A stretch of 64,000 nucleotides of DNA from Kordiimonas pumila (GCF_015240255.1 NZ_CP061205.1:2749501-2813500); one strand, 5' to 3'; numbered from the stretch's first letter, positions 1 through 8,963 are shown. The notes: generated by a model from the sequence alone, not told the origin. Numbers and translations: made by a program.

Positions 1-693
1 CTGTCCGCACGCCAGATTTGCTGGCACTGCTACATCCATAAACTTTGGATTTAGTAGCTTCAGGCTATCCATCAAAGCTACATATTCAGCCATATTTTTG
101 ACCTGAAGACGCGGGTTATGAGCCTTTTCCTCAGCTATTGTGCTGCGTGTCCAGCCCTTATAGTCATGCGCGGGATATACCCATGTATCCGGTGGCAGAG
201 TGAGTAATTTCTTTGTTAAACTGCTATACTGCATCCGGGCATCACCATTTTGAAAATCAGTTCGACCTGTCCCCCGAATAAGGAGGGTATCTCCGGTAAA
301 AACCATTTTCTCGCCGCTTACATCCAGAAAAAAGCTATAGCTATCATCCGTGTGCCCTGGTGTTGCTATGGCAACTAGACTATATGCACCAAAAGAAAGG
401 CTTTCACCGTCTTTTATTTTATAATCAACACAGTCTGCTTTAGTTGCCGCACCGATCACTGAAGTGCAGTGAAGCCGTTCGCGCAAATCACCTAGGGCTG
501 TAACATGATCTGCATGAACATGCGTATCAACGGCATATTTTAGCGTTAAAGATAAGTCTGCAAGAATTTGTATATATTGCTCTATTTTGCTTTTTACCGG
601 ATCAATGAAAATAGCTTCGCCCACTCTGCTGTCTGCCAACAAATAGGTATAGGTGTAACTTTCTTCATCAAACAACTGCCTAAAAATCAACAC
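1..693 (-). CDS. MBL-fold hydrolase, persulfide dioxygenase-like (partial)
   Basis: A metallo-beta-lactamase-fold protein read on the minus strand; its C-terminus lies beyond the left edge, leaving about 231 codons. The metal motif THVHADH falls at residues 57-63 (bases 505-525), and further on come GHTDDS and FTGDTLLIRGTGRTDF, the layout of the ETHE1/Blh/CstB persulfide dioxygenase group of glyoxalase-II-like enzymes. These oxidise glutathione or protein persulfide to sulfite using a mononuclear iron. The start is taken as GTG at 693, 12 bases after the rhodanese stop, with an AGGG upstream; the next codon is TTG, so the start is uncertain by a residue. Context supports sulfur chemistry: it is third in an apparent operon after a CsoR-family repressor and a rhodanese, as in cst operons. 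A plain glyoxalase II role cannot be excluded because the C-terminal part is missing. Confidence 0.8.
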   Translation of the reverse strand, partial: MLIFRQLFDEESYTYTYLLADSRVGEAIFIDPVKSKIEQYIQILADLSLTLKYAVDTHVHADHVTALGDLRERLHCTSVIGAATKADCVDYKIKDGESLSFGAYSLVAIATPGHTDDSYSFFLDVSGEKMVFTGDTLLIRGTGRTDFQNGDARMQYSSLTKKLLTLPPDTWVYPAHDYKGWTRSTIAEEKAHNPRLQVKNMAEYVALMDSLKLLNPKFMDVAVPANLACGQ

Positions 694-705
694 CTGAACA
701 CCCTA

Positions 706-1248
706 TTACACTTTGTTCCACGGCATGCGCGCTATCAACATGCCCATCGCACATGTATCTGTAAGGCCAGCAAAAACCAGCCCAGCACCTACGAAAGCTG
801 AGAACCAGACAAAAGCCGGATTAACAAGAATACTGAGTAAAATACCCAAGACAACAAAGCTGCCCGCCGCGATCCGCACCTGCCGCTCTAGCGACATATG
901 ATTGCTTGCCCCCCGGTTTACCGGTACCCCTGCAATGGTTGAGCAAGCATCTGTCCCACCTTCCACAACATAAATATCAGATGATACTTTTGCGGCTAAC
1001 TGTTCTGCCGCCTGCTTTGCACGACCACCGCCCTTACAGAGAACATAAACCGGCTTGTTAGGTGCTCTAGCCTTTAGAGAAGAGGCAACACTCTCTGCAT
1101 CAAAATTTTGTAACGGTAAAAGCTCAACACCCGCAACATGGCATGCTGCGTGCTCTGCAGCAGTCCGAACATCTATCATACAGCAGTTTGGATCATTTTT
1201 TAAAATAGCAGCAAACGCATCCGCAGAAATAAATTTTACATCAGACAT
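706..1248 (-). CDS. Rhodanese domain protein with membrane tail (YgaP-like)
   Basis: A 180-residue protein with a rhodanese domain at about residues 5-110 and a hydrophobic C-terminal half. The catalytic loop is CKGGGR with Cys71, the cysteine that carries the sulfane sulfur in sulfurtransferases. The C-terminal 60 residues contain two membrane segments (around 127-145 and 147-170), matching the DUF2892/YgaP membrane domain. The N-terminal enzyme domain therefore probably sits at the cytoplasmic face. It lies between the CsoR-family regulator (9 bases upstream) and the MBL-fold hydrolase (12 bases downstream) and is likely co-transcribed with both. Inferred role: moving sulfane sulfur between a thiol carrier and the downstream dioxygenase during sulfide detoxification. 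The fold call is firm; the physiological substrate is not visible in the sequence. Confidence 0.88.
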   Translation of the reverse strand: MSDVKFISADAFAAILKNDPNCCMIDVRTAAEHAACHVAGVELLPLQNFDAESVASSLKARAPNKPVYVLCKGGGRAKQAAEQLAAKVSSDIYVVEGGTDACSTIAGVPVNRGASNHMSLERQVRIAAGSFVVLGILLSILVNPAFVWFSAFVGAGLVFAGLTDTCAMGMLIARMPWNKV

Positions 1249-1257
1249 AATGTTACC

Positions 1258-1512
1258 TCATGCATACTTTCCAATGAGCAGGCCAAGCTCTGACAAATTA
1301 TCTGTTTTTCCCACCCTAATCTGCTCCTCAATCATGCACGCCAACATGGTGTGACCTGCTTTATCAAGCGCCTTACGGGCTGCCGACATTTGCTGCGCAA
1401 CCTTTTCGCAGTCTTCTTCACCTGCAAGGATTAACTTTTGAATGCCCCTTAACTGGCCTTCCACTCTCGCGAGCCTGTTCAACATCGCCGTTTTATCTTT
1501 TTCAGCAATCAT
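1258..1512 (-). CDS. CsoR/CstR/FrmR-family transcriptional repressor
   Basis: An 84-residue all-helical repressor of the DUF156 family, with the typical opening helix NRLARVEGQLRGI. The start is the ATG at 1512, which has AAGGAAAG seven bases upstream; a longer reading frame to 1599 lacks such a site. Family members sense Cu(I), Ni(II), formaldehyde or persulfides through a conserved first Cys and, 25 and 29 residues later, His and Cys. Here Cys35 is kept, but the +25 position is Met60 and the +29 position is Gln64; a second Cys sits at +24 (Cys59) and a His at +19 (His54). That is neither the copper, the formaldehyde nor the canonical persulfide pattern. The co-transcribed rhodanese and MBL hydrolase point to persulfide sensing, by inference only. 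Confidence 0.88.
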   Translation of the reverse strand: MIAEKDKTAMLNRLARVEGQLRGIQKLILAGEEDCEKVAQQMSAARKALDKAGHTMLACMIEEQIRVGKTDNLSELGLLIGKYA

Positions 1513-1528
1513 AATGCTTTCCTTATAA

Positions 1529-1571
1529 ATACCATACCCCCTATAGTATATAATATAACAAAAAAACACAA
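1529..1571 (-). promoter_or_regulatory. Promoter and probable CsoR-family operator
   Basis: Read on the minus strand, TTGTGT (1571-1566) and TACTAT (1548-1543) are separated by 17 bases, a good sigma-70-type promoter. Overlapping the -10 box is ATAC-(G5-containing centre)-GTAT at 1549-1529: an inverted repeat flanking a run of five G, the design of CsoR/RcnR-type operators. A repressor bound here would block the promoter of the regulator-rhodanese-MBL operon, suggesting autoregulation. The match is by eye. Confidence 0.65.
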
Positions 1572-1632
1572 TGGGCTGCGGCATAATAGCCGCAGGCATT
1601 GATAATAGTATTTATATTTAGAAGGTTACAGA

Positions 1633-2517
1633 CTAACTACGAAACCGACGTATCAGGCTAGATGTATCGTTCCTGTTGCCGCCCATTTTTTGGACATCAC
1701 TGTAGAACTGGTCAACAAGAGCGGTAACAGGCAGTGACACGCCTTTTTCACGGGCTTCGTTCAAAACAATCGACAGGTCTTTCCGCATCCAGTCTACTGC
1801 AAAGCCAAAATCAAACTCACCGTCGATCATGGTTCCTGCCCGGTTGTCCATCTGCCAGCTCTGCGCAGCACCTTTGCTGATAACGTCAACAACTGCTTTG
1901 GCATCAAGGCCTGCCTCCATTGAAAAATGGAGAGCTTCAGCAAGCCCTTGCACCGTACCGGCAATACAAATCTGGTTAGCCATTTTGGTAAGCTGCCCAG
2001 CCCCAACCGCGCCTAAAAGCTTCACAGACTTACCGTACGCCGCCATAATAGGAGCAGTTTTTTCAAAAGCCACCTTATCGCCGCCGCACATAACCGTAAG
2101 AGCACCGTTTATCGCCCCTGCTTCCCCACCTGATACGGGTGCATCAATAAAAAACAAGCCTTGCTCTTCTGCTGCACTTGCCATTTTTTTCGCGCATGTT
2201 GCCGACGCCGTTGTATGATCAACAAAGATTGCCCCTTTTTTCATAGTAGAAAAGGCACCGCCCTCACCAGTACACACAGCCTCAACATCTTTATCTGCAC
2301 CAACACAGGCAAACACAAAATCAGCGTCTGCCGCAGCACCTGCTGGCGTGGGCGCACTATAAAGCTCGGCCCCGTCAATATCGCCGTATGTATCAAGCCA
2401 CTTTTCCGATACAGAGGCAGTACGGTTATAAACAGTTACACCATGGCCTGCTGAAGCCAAATGCCCCGCCATACGAAAGCCCATAACACCCAGTCCGATA
2501 AAAGCTACCTGTGCCAT
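1633..2517 (-). CDS. 3-hydroxyisobutyrate dehydrogenase-family NAD(P)-dependent oxidoreductase
   Basis: A 294-residue beta-hydroxyacid dehydrogenase. It opens with the dinucleotide-binding motif GLGVMG, carries the substrate motif APVSGGEAGA near residue 125, and the catalytic lysine in GAGQLTKMANQ near residue 175. The family oxidises 3-hydroxyisobutyrate (valine breakdown) or reduces 2-hydroxy-3-oxopropionate; the sequence does not decide between them. The start is set at the ATG at 2517, since AGGAGG lies six bases before it and three bases before an adjacent ATG at 2520; a frame extending to 2541 would place this ribosome site inside the gene. It appears monocistronic and divergent from the acylase gene beginning at 2658, so the 140 bases between hold both promoters. 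Confidence 0.9.
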   Translation of the reverse strand: MAQVAFIGLGVMGFRMAGHLASAGHGVTVYNRTASVSEKWLDTYGDIDGAELYSAPTPAGAAADADFVFACVGADKDVEAVCTGEGGAFSTMKKGAIFVDHTTASATCAKKMASAAEEQGLFFIDAPVSGGEAGAINGALTVMCGGDKVAFEKTAPIMAAYGKSVKLLGAVGAGQLTKMANQICIAGTVQGLAEALHFSMEAGLDAKAVVDVISKGAAQSWQMDNRAGTMIDGEFDFGFAVDWMRKDLSIVLNEAREKGVSLPVTALVDQFYSDVQKMGGNRNDTSSLIRRFRS

Positions 2518-2657
2518 CATTTTCCTCCTCGCATTTGCCAAAGCTGTAGTTTTATAATGTTGATTATCAGTGCTACCATACTATTTCATCAAGTGGTCGC
2601 AAACAGGGCATAGGAAGATTTTGAATAGTTGTCCAGTAGGAATAACCGGGGGAACAC

Positions 2658-5102
2658 ATGAATAAACTAAAGATAACAAGCCTGATGGTTGTCGGCTTTC
2701 TTTTTGTAGCGGGATTGCTTGGGTTTGGCTGGTTGAAAAGCAGTTTGCCAAAAACAAACGGTACAGTAATTGTGGCTGGGATTTCAGGCGAAATTACAAT
2801 CGCCCGCGATGAACACGGCGTTCCTCATATTTCAGCTGAAACCGATAATGACCTGTATTTTGCAGCCGGTTATGTTCATGCACAAGACCGCCTTTGGCAA
2901 ATGATGATGAACCGCCGCATAGGTCGCGGCAGGTTATCTGAGCTTGCAGGGTCTTCCACCCTTAGCGTAGACAAGTTCTTTAGGACACTCGGATTTAAAG
3001 CCAAAGCGGAAAAGGCATACGATAACCTCCCCTCTGACCTTAAGCAAAGCCTGCATGCTTATGCCGACGGCGTGAACGCTTATATTAAAGACAATAAATC
3101 CGCCTTGCCACCAGAATTTATATTAACCGGCACCGAACCAGAATTATGGCATCCGGTTGATTCCCTGATTTGGCATAAAATGATGTGGCTGGATCTTTCA
3201 GGCAATATGCGGCAGGAAATTGCACGGGCGCGTCTCTTGACCAAGCTACCCCCTGAAAAAGTAATGTCGATATATGCCACATACCCCGGCGATACAGAAA
3301 CTGCACTCCCTGACCTGACCGAGATATATAAAAGTAGCCCGATTGAGGAAACCGCCTTTGCCTTAGGAAAACCAAAGCCTGAAGGGTATGGCTCAAATAA
3401 CTGGCTGGTAGACGGGACCAGGACACAGTCTGGTAAACCCTTACTGGCAAACGACCCACATCTTGGGCTTACAACGCCGTCAATCTGGTATCTGATGCGG
3501 TTATATAACACCACTACCCACAAAAACATTGTTGGTGTTAGCTTTCCCGGAACCCCCGTTATTGTACTGGGCAGAAACGATGCGATCGCTTGGGGGTTTA
3601 CAAATACAGCCCCTGATAGCCAAGACCTGTTTATTGAAAAACTGGCCGAAGGCGGCGATAAATACCATACGCCCAACGGCCTCTCGAGTTTTGACAGCCA
3701 TGAAGAGACAATCATCGTCAAAGATGCTGAACCAGTAACCATTCAAGTCCGTACAACACGCCACGGGCCTGTAGTTTCAGACATCCACCCGGAAACAGCA
3801 GAGTTTGTTGATAACGGCTATGTTATTGCACTGCAATGGACCGCCCTTCAGGATAAAGACACTGCCATTGGCGCCATGATTGCAATTGGAAAAGCTCAGA
3901 ATTTTGAGCAATTCAAAGAAGCTGGCAAACTCTACTTCGGGCCAGAGCAAAATATGATTTATGCCGACATAGAAGGTAACGTTGGATACTATGCACCAGC
4001 CTTGGTACCCATTCGGCACCCTGACAATAAAATAGCAGGTCGAATCCCTTCCCCCGGCTGGGATGCCCTCTATGATTGGCAAGGCTACATCCCGTACGAG
4101 GACTTACCGACAAGATACAACCCGAAAGGCGGTATTATAGCGACCGCAAATGAAAAAATTGTGGGGCAGGACTATCCATATTTTATCACACGTGATTGGT
4201 CGCTCCCTTACCGGGGCAACAGAATACGGCACTTACTTGAAAGCACCGAAAAACACACTGTTGCAAGCTTTAGCCACATACAAAACGACATAACTTCTGA
4301 TATGGCACGGGATATCCTGCCACTTCTGCTTACTGCACTTGATCAAGAATCACCTGCCTTCACAATCTTAAAGAACTGGGACGGCCGTATGAACAAAGAC
4401 AGCCCTGAGCCACTAATTTTCCAGCTCTGGCTTTCCTATTATCAGCATATGCTTATGGCTGACGAGCTCGGCGAACTTTACGACAGCTTCACCTATATTA
4501 ACCCTCGTCTGATAAAAAGCAGCTTATACTGGTCGCTATCCGAAGAAAAAAGGCCTGCAGAAAATACATACTTCAACCTACCCGTTATTGATAAACTTAC
4601 AGCCTTAAGCTGGTGCAATAACAAAGAAACACCTGACAGACGCGAAATTTGCACCAAATATGCACGTAGTGCCATGTCGTCAGCAATAGCAGACCTCAGC
4701 GACAAATATGGTCCGCAGCTAAGCACATGGAAATGGGGCACAGAGCATATCTTGCATCAGGAACACAGACCCTTTAGCAATATTGATATGCTAAAGCCAT
4801 ATTTTGAAATATCAGCAGCCGTATCAGGAGGTACATACACCGTGAATGTGGCTGGTGTAAGCACCAAGAATGGAGCAAGAAATACTTCAACTTTTGGACC
4901 AAGTTATCGGGGTATATTTGATCTGAGTGATTTGGATAGATCACGGTATATTCAACCAACAGGTCAATCAGGCAACCCACTGTCACGTCATTATAAAGAC
5001 ATGTTTAAAAAATGGGCCAAAACGGAATCCTTTGAAATCCCAACAAACACACCAATTCCAGCAGGAAGCACCGAGGTTTTACAGCTAATACCAAAAGAGT
5101 AA
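2658..5102 (+). CDS. Penicillin acylase-family N-terminal nucleophile hydrolase
   Basis: An 814-residue exported hydrolase precursor. A hydrophobic segment at residues 7-26 acts as signal or anchor. The N-terminal part (about 45-215) is the alpha chain, with the family motif DEHGVPHI and AAGYVHAQDRLWQM. The autoprocessing site is Gly-Ser-Asn-Asn, making Ser246 the N-terminal nucleophile of the beta chain; NDPHLGLTTPSIWY follows as in penicillin G acylase and acyl-homoserine-lactone acylases. The mature enzyme should be a periplasmic alpha/beta heterodimer cleaving an amide bond. Substrate cannot be read from sequence: aromatic acyl amides, N-acyl-homoserine lactones (quorum quenching) and acylated peptides are all possible. 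Start: ATG with a GGGGGAA site five bases upstream. No operon partner is evident; motB begins 110 bases later. Confidence 0.9.
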   Translation: MNKLKITSLMVVGFLFVAGLLGFGWLKSSLPKTNGTVIVAGISGEITIARDEHGVPHISAETDNDLYFAAGYVHAQDRLWQMMMNRRIGRGRLSELAGSSTLSVDKFFRTLGFKAKAEKAYDNLPSDLKQSLHAYADGVNAYIKDNKSALPPEFILTGTEPELWHPVDSLIWHKMMWLDLSGNMRQEIARARLLTKLPPEKVMSIYATYPGDTETALPDLTEIYKSSPIEETAFALGKPKPEGYGSNNWLVDGTRTQSGKPLLANDPHLGLTTPSIWYLMRLYNTTTHKNIVGVSFPGTPVIVLGRNDAIAWGFTNTAPDSQDLFIEKLAEGGDKYHTPNGLSSFDSHEETIIVKDAEPVTIQVRTTRHGPVVSDIHPETAEFVDNGYVIALQWTALQDKDTAIGAMIAIGKAQNFEQFKEAGKLYFGPEQNMIYADIEGNVGYYAPALVPIRHPDNKIAGRIPSPGWDALYDWQGYIPYEDLPTRYNPKGGIIATANEKIVGQDYPYFITRDWSLPYRGNRIRHLLESTEKHTVASFSHIQNDITSDMARDILPLLLTALDQESPAFTILKNWDGRMNKDSPEPLIFQLWLSYYQHMLMADELGELYDSFTYINPRLIKSSLYWSLSEEKRPAENTYFNLPVIDKLTALSWCNNKETPDRREICTKYARSAMSSAIADLSDKYGPQLSTWKWGTEHILHQEHRPFSNIDMLKPYFEISAAVSGGTYTVNVAGVSTKNGARNTSTFGPSYRGIFDLSDLDRSRYIQPTGQSGNPLSRHYKDMFKKWAKTESFEIPTNTPIPAGSTEVLQLIPKE

Positions 5103-5212
5103 CACCACTTTCTCCTTGTGTATTTTATACCTAGAGGATTATTCTTTAATAATAAGCGGTTAATAAGTTTCATGATACAAGTGTATCTTTAATGTGTGAA
5201 TGAGGGTTTCTC

Positions 5213-6124
5213 GTGGCAGATGATGACGGCAAAAGACCTATTATCATCAAGAAGATAAACAAGGTTGAAGGCGGCGGCCACCATGGTGGCGCATGGAAAG
5301 TTGCCTATGCCGATTTTACAACAGCAATGATGGCCTTTTTCATGCTGCTTTGGCTGCTAAACGTTGCACCGCCAGAAACTTTAGCCGGTCTTGCTGATTA
5401 CTTCTCGCCGACAACGGCTGCTGTTTCAGGCCGTAGCGGCCAAGATGCCGTTAATCCAACCACATCAGATTCGTCCGGTTTAAACCCTTCGCCGGTTGTG
5501 GCTATCAGCAGGCCGGGCCCCCCTCAGTCCGGCCCTACATCCGGTAAAAAAACCGGGGCTGATAGTGAAGCGGGCGGCGACCCCAGTTATTCTGACCCGC
5601 AAGCCGCTGCTAATAAGATACGCGAACGCGAAGACATGGCCTTTAAGCAGATGGAAGAACAGATCAAGCTTGCTATACAGCAATCCCCTGCTCTGAATGA
5701 TCTAAAAGACCACCTAACAATTGAGATCACAGAAGATGGCATGAAAATACAGCTGATTGATAAAGACCAGCGGGCCATGTTTCACTCAGGATCCGCTAAC
5801 CTCTATGAATACGCCAAACGTATGATAGAAGAAATTGGCACGTCCATTCAAAGCCTGCCTAACCGTGTAACCATTCAAGGGCACACAGACGGGGGCAGCT
5901 TTACCGGCGCAGATGGCTCAACTAACTGGGAATTGAGTGCAGACCGCGCCAACAGTGCACGCCGCGTGCTTGATCATTCAGGTGTGAGCCAAGACCGTAT
6001 TTTTGAAGTTGTGGGTAAAGCAGGAACAGACCCACTTTATCCAGATCAGCCTGCCAAAACTGAAAACAGACGTATTACAATCTTAGTACTGCGAGAAGCT
6101 CCTGTCGTACCGCCTAACCTGTAA
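5213..6124 (+). CDS. motB: Flagellar motor stator protein MotB
   Basis: A 303-residue inner-membrane protein of the MotB type. After a cytoplasmic N-terminus rich in Lys and Gly comes one membrane helix (about 33-52) opening with YADFTTAMMAFF, where Asp34 is the proton-carrying aspartate of stator units. A low-complexity Pro/Ser/Gly linker (about 70-135) precedes a C-terminal OmpA-like peptidoglycan-binding domain with GHTDGG and NWELSADRANSARRVL. MotB couples ion flow through MotA/MotB to flagellar rotation and anchors the stator to the wall. The start is GTG with GAGGG six bases upstream. No motA is adjacent; unlinked motA and motB occur in other alphaproteobacteria such as Caulobacter. A non-flagellar MotB-like energiser is the less likely alternative. 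Confidence 0.9.
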   Translation: MADDDGKRPIIIKKINKVEGGGHHGGAWKVAYADFTTAMMAFFMLLWLLNVAPPETLAGLADYFSPTTAAVSGRSGQDAVNPTTSDSSGLNPSPVVAISRPGPPQSGPTSGKKTGADSEAGGDPSYSDPQAAANKIREREDMAFKQMEEQIKLAIQQSPALNDLKDHLTIEITEDGMKIQLIDKDQRAMFHSGSANLYEYAKRMIEEIGTSIQSLPNRVTIQGHTDGGSFTGADGSTNWELSADRANSARRVLDHSGVSQDRIFEVVGKAGTDPLYPDQPAKTENRRITILVLREAPVVPPNL

Positions 6125-6267
6125 AACGGGATACCTAATATTTTTCATCCCTTGCAGTTTTTGTGATTTATACTTGTTCGCCAAAATACGAAACGCTAAC
6201 AATCAAGCTTCCTAAAGCGTCCGCACCCGGTGTGGATGTGTAACAACCGGGGATAAAGTAAGAGCTT

Positions 6268-8109
6268 ATGGAACTAGTTGAACCAACCCTTCAAATGTGG
6301 TTTACCTTTGCGATCGTCGCAGGTGCAATTGTTGCCTATGCATATGATAAAATACCGCTTGAAATATCAAGCATTGCAACAGTCGCCCTCCTTTTACTGC
6401 TATTCGAAATCATCCCAATCTACGATGTAAGCGGTGACAAACTTATCAAGCCGGTTGATTTGCTGCGCGGTTTTGCTGATCCCGCCTTAATCACCATTAT
6501 GGCACTGCTTGTTGTTGGCCAAGGTCTGGTTCAAACGGGAGCGATGAACGGCCCTGCCCGGTTCATTATAAATATTGGCAAAAACAGACCCGGCATTGTT
6601 ATCATTATGTGCCTTGTCATTGTGATGCTGATCTCGGCTATTATGAACAACACCCCTGTTGTTGTTATCTTTATCCCCATTCTCGCGGCTCTCGCTGAAA
6701 AGCTTGGCAAGCAAGCAGCTGCTGTTATGATGCCACTTAGTTTTGCTGCCATTCTTGGTGGTAACATGACCAAAATTGGATCCAGCACAAACCTGCTCGC
6801 TGCCGGAGCCTTTGAGCATACAACTGGCGACGTTATTGGCTTTTTCGATTTCACTGTACCTGGCGCCGTGATGGCCGCCGTTGGTTTGGTCTATATCATT
6901 GTAATTGCACCCAAGCTGATTATTGACCGTGATGGCCTTGCCAGCAAACTGGCCGGCAAAAGCGGCAAACAGTTTTTGTTCCAGATGGAACTTGCCGATG
7001 ATAATAATCTGGTTGGCCAAACGGCCGTTGCAGGCATGTTTCCAGGCCTAAAAGAAGTAACTGTGCGTATGATACAGCGTGGCAGAGAAAAGCTGTTGCC
7101 ACCCTACGACGATATTACCCTCTCTGAAGGTGATATTGTGCTAGTTGCTGCAACACGAAGCGTTATGACCGACCTTCTGAACGCATCGCCTGACCTTGTT
7201 GCAAATGCAGAAGGCGGTGAAGAGGTTGCCGACGACACAGACGTGGGACAACGCCGGGTTATTGCCGAAGCTGTTATTGCCCCAGCCTCCCGCATGGATG
7301 GCCGCACGCTTGCCCAAACTGGCTTTAGGTCAGAAACCGGGTGTGCCGTGCTGGGTGTACAACGCCGTAGCCGTATGATTAGAGCCGCGCTTTCTCAACT
7401 TAGGTTGGAAGCGGGTGATGTGCTACTTGTCATGGGTAGCCGGTCTAATATTCTTTCCCTGCGTGAAAACCGCGATGTCATGCTCATGGAATCGTCTGCA
7501 TCAGATGTACCCATGCGGGAATTTGCTGTTCGTGCCCTCATGATATTTGCTGGTATTGTTTTCACCGCAGCCTTTGAAATTTTACCTATTGTGGTTTCAT
7601 CTCTTATTGGCGCGGCCCTCATGATGGTATCGCGCTGCCTGAATGTACGCCAAGCAAGCCGTGCTATTGATAGACGTGTGTTTACAATTGTCGGGGCAGC
7701 ACTTGCCCTAGGCACCGCAATGGAAGGCACCGGCGCGGCTGAATGGCTTGCCCACAGCGTTATTGCCTCCTTATCTGGGGCACCAGCATGGGTTTTACTA
7801 TCTGGCTTCTTTTTATTGGTGGCTTTACTCACAAACGTGCTCTCAAACAATGCAACAGCCGTCCTCTTTACGCCTATTGCAGTGTCACTTGCGACTGAAT
7901 TAAATGTAGAACCCATGGCCTTTTTACTGGCGGTTATATTTGGTGCGAATGCAAGCTTTGCAACACCTATGAGCTACCAGACCAACCTGCTGGTCATGGC
8001 CCCCGGCCATTACAGGTTTATGGATTTTGTCCGTGTTGGCACACCACTAATTTTTCTTATGTGGGTGACTTTCACTCTTTTCATTCCGTGGTATTATGGG
8101 CTTCTGTAA
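6268..8109 (+). CDS. SLC13/DASS-family permease with two RCK_C (TrkA-C) domains
   Basis: A 613-residue membrane transporter. Two bundles of hydrophobic helices (about 1-215 and 415-613) flank a soluble middle region of about 200 residues. That region carries two RCK_C-like repeats, recognisable by LPPYDDITLSEGDIVLVAA and by LEAGDVLLVMGS. Each bundle has the family signature: SSTNLLAAGAFEHT in the first, and NATAVLFTPIAVS with FATPMSYQTNLLV in the second. SLC13/CitT permeases take up sulfate, di- or tricarboxylates with sodium or protons, and the RCK_C insert is usual in the bacterial SLC13 group annotated as sulfate or anion permeases. The substrate is not determinable here. It is followed 19 bases later by bpt, whose function is unrelated. 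Confidence 0.88.
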   Translation: MELVEPTLQMWFTFAIVAGAIVAYAYDKIPLEISSIATVALLLLLFEIIPIYDVSGDKLIKPVDLLRGFADPALITIMALLVVGQGLVQTGAMNGPARFIINIGKNRPGIVIIMCLVIVMLISAIMNNTPVVVIFIPILAALAEKLGKQAAAVMMPLSFAAILGGNMTKIGSSTNLLAAGAFEHTTGDVIGFFDFTVPGAVMAAVGLVYIIVIAPKLIIDRDGLASKLAGKSGKQFLFQMELADDNNLVGQTAVAGMFPGLKEVTVRMIQRGREKLLPPYDDITLSEGDIVLVAATRSVMTDLLNASPDLVANAEGGEEVADDTDVGQRRVIAEAVIAPASRMDGRTLAQTGFRSETGCAVLGVQRRSRMIRAALSQLRLEAGDVLLVMGSRSNILSLRENRDVMLMESSASDVPMREFAVRALMIFAGIVFTAAFEILPIVVSSLIGAALMMVSRCLNVRQASRAIDRRVFTIVGAALALGTAMEGTGAAEWLAHSVIASLSGAPAWVLLSGFFLLVALLTNVLSNNATAVLFTPIAVSLATELNVEPMAFLLAVIFGANASFATPMSYQTNLLVMAPGHYRFMDFVRVGTPLIFLMWVTFTLFIPWYYGLL

Positions 8110-8128
8110 GTATTAGGGATTCAGAAAA

Positions 8129-8854
8129 ATGACCGATCAGGGGCTACAATTTCCAAAGTTTTACGTGACGGCCCCGTCACCGTGCCCCTATATTGAAGGC
8201 TATACGGAACGCAAGGTTTTCACCGAGCTTCGTGGGCCAGATGCAGCAGCCCTTAACGAAGCGCTGGGGCGTGTTGGTTTTAGGCGTAGCCAATCTGTTG
8301 TATATCGCCCGGCTTGTGAAAACTGCTCTAAATGTGTGTCAGTGCGTGTACGGGCGGGCGAGTTTCAGCTATCGCGTTCTCAGCGCCGAATAGTAAAACG
8401 TAATAATGACATTAAATCCGAAGTGCGCCCACCCATTGTTACACAAGAACAATATGATGTTTTAGAAGCCTATTTAGCTACCCGCCACCAAGATGGTTCC
8501 ATGGCAGGTATGACACTTGATGAATTTCAAGACATGGTAGAAACCAGCCCTGTTGCCACCATTATGATTGAATATCGCAGGGTTATTGATCACAAACTGG
8601 TTGGTGTAGGCTTAACTGACGAACTCACTGACGGACTATCCATGATATACAGCTTTTTTGATACGACCATGGAAAGCCGCAGCCTTGGCTCCTACATCAT
8701 CTTAGATCATATCGCCCGCGCGAGTTACGCAAATATGCCCCATGTCTATTTGGGGTACTGGGTCGAAGGCAGTAGGAAAATGGCCTATAAAGCCAAATAC
8801 AAGCCTTTAGAGAAACTTGGACCTAATGGTTGGTATAGTGTTGACCCTCAATAA
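8129..8854 (+). CDS. bpt: Aspartate/glutamate leucyltransferase (Bpt)
   Basis: A 241-residue homologue of the bacterial leucyl-tRNA-protein transferase Bpt, the arginyltransferase (ATE1)-related enzyme that attaches leucine from Leu-tRNA to proteins beginning with Asp or Glu, marking them for ClpS/ClpAP. The N-terminal ATE region contains the cysteine cluster CENCSKC after VVYRPA, and the C-terminal GNAT-like half contains MIYSFFDTTMESRSLGSYIIL, characteristic of the family. The length agrees with family members. The start ATG follows AGGGATTCAG. It probably shares a transcript with the upstream permease (19-base gap), a pairing with no obvious functional reason. Confidence 0.93.
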   Translation: MTDQGLQFPKFYVTAPSPCPYIEGYTERKVFTELRGPDAAALNEALGRVGFRRSQSVVYRPACENCSKCVSVRVRAGEFQLSRSQRRIVKRNNDIKSEVRPPIVTQEQYDVLEAYLATRHQDGSMAGMTLDEFQDMVETSPVATIMIEYRRVIDHKLVGVGLTDELTDGLSMIYSFFDTTMESRSLGSYIILDHIARASYANMPHVYLGYWVEGSRKMAYKAKYKPLEKLGPNGWYSVDPQ

Positions 8855-8963
8855 GCTATATTAATGCAAAACATACAGTTCAAAGCTTGCCCGGCCCTAT
8901 TTGCTCATTATACTGGCAACCAGCGAATCATACGTCGCTGTTGTGGGTTATCAGGGGAAAAAA

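Noticed and set aside
6487-7020. 177-codon minus-strand frame inside the SLC13 gene
   Set aside because: Its product is Asn/His-rich without motifs; the plus-strand permease explains the region.
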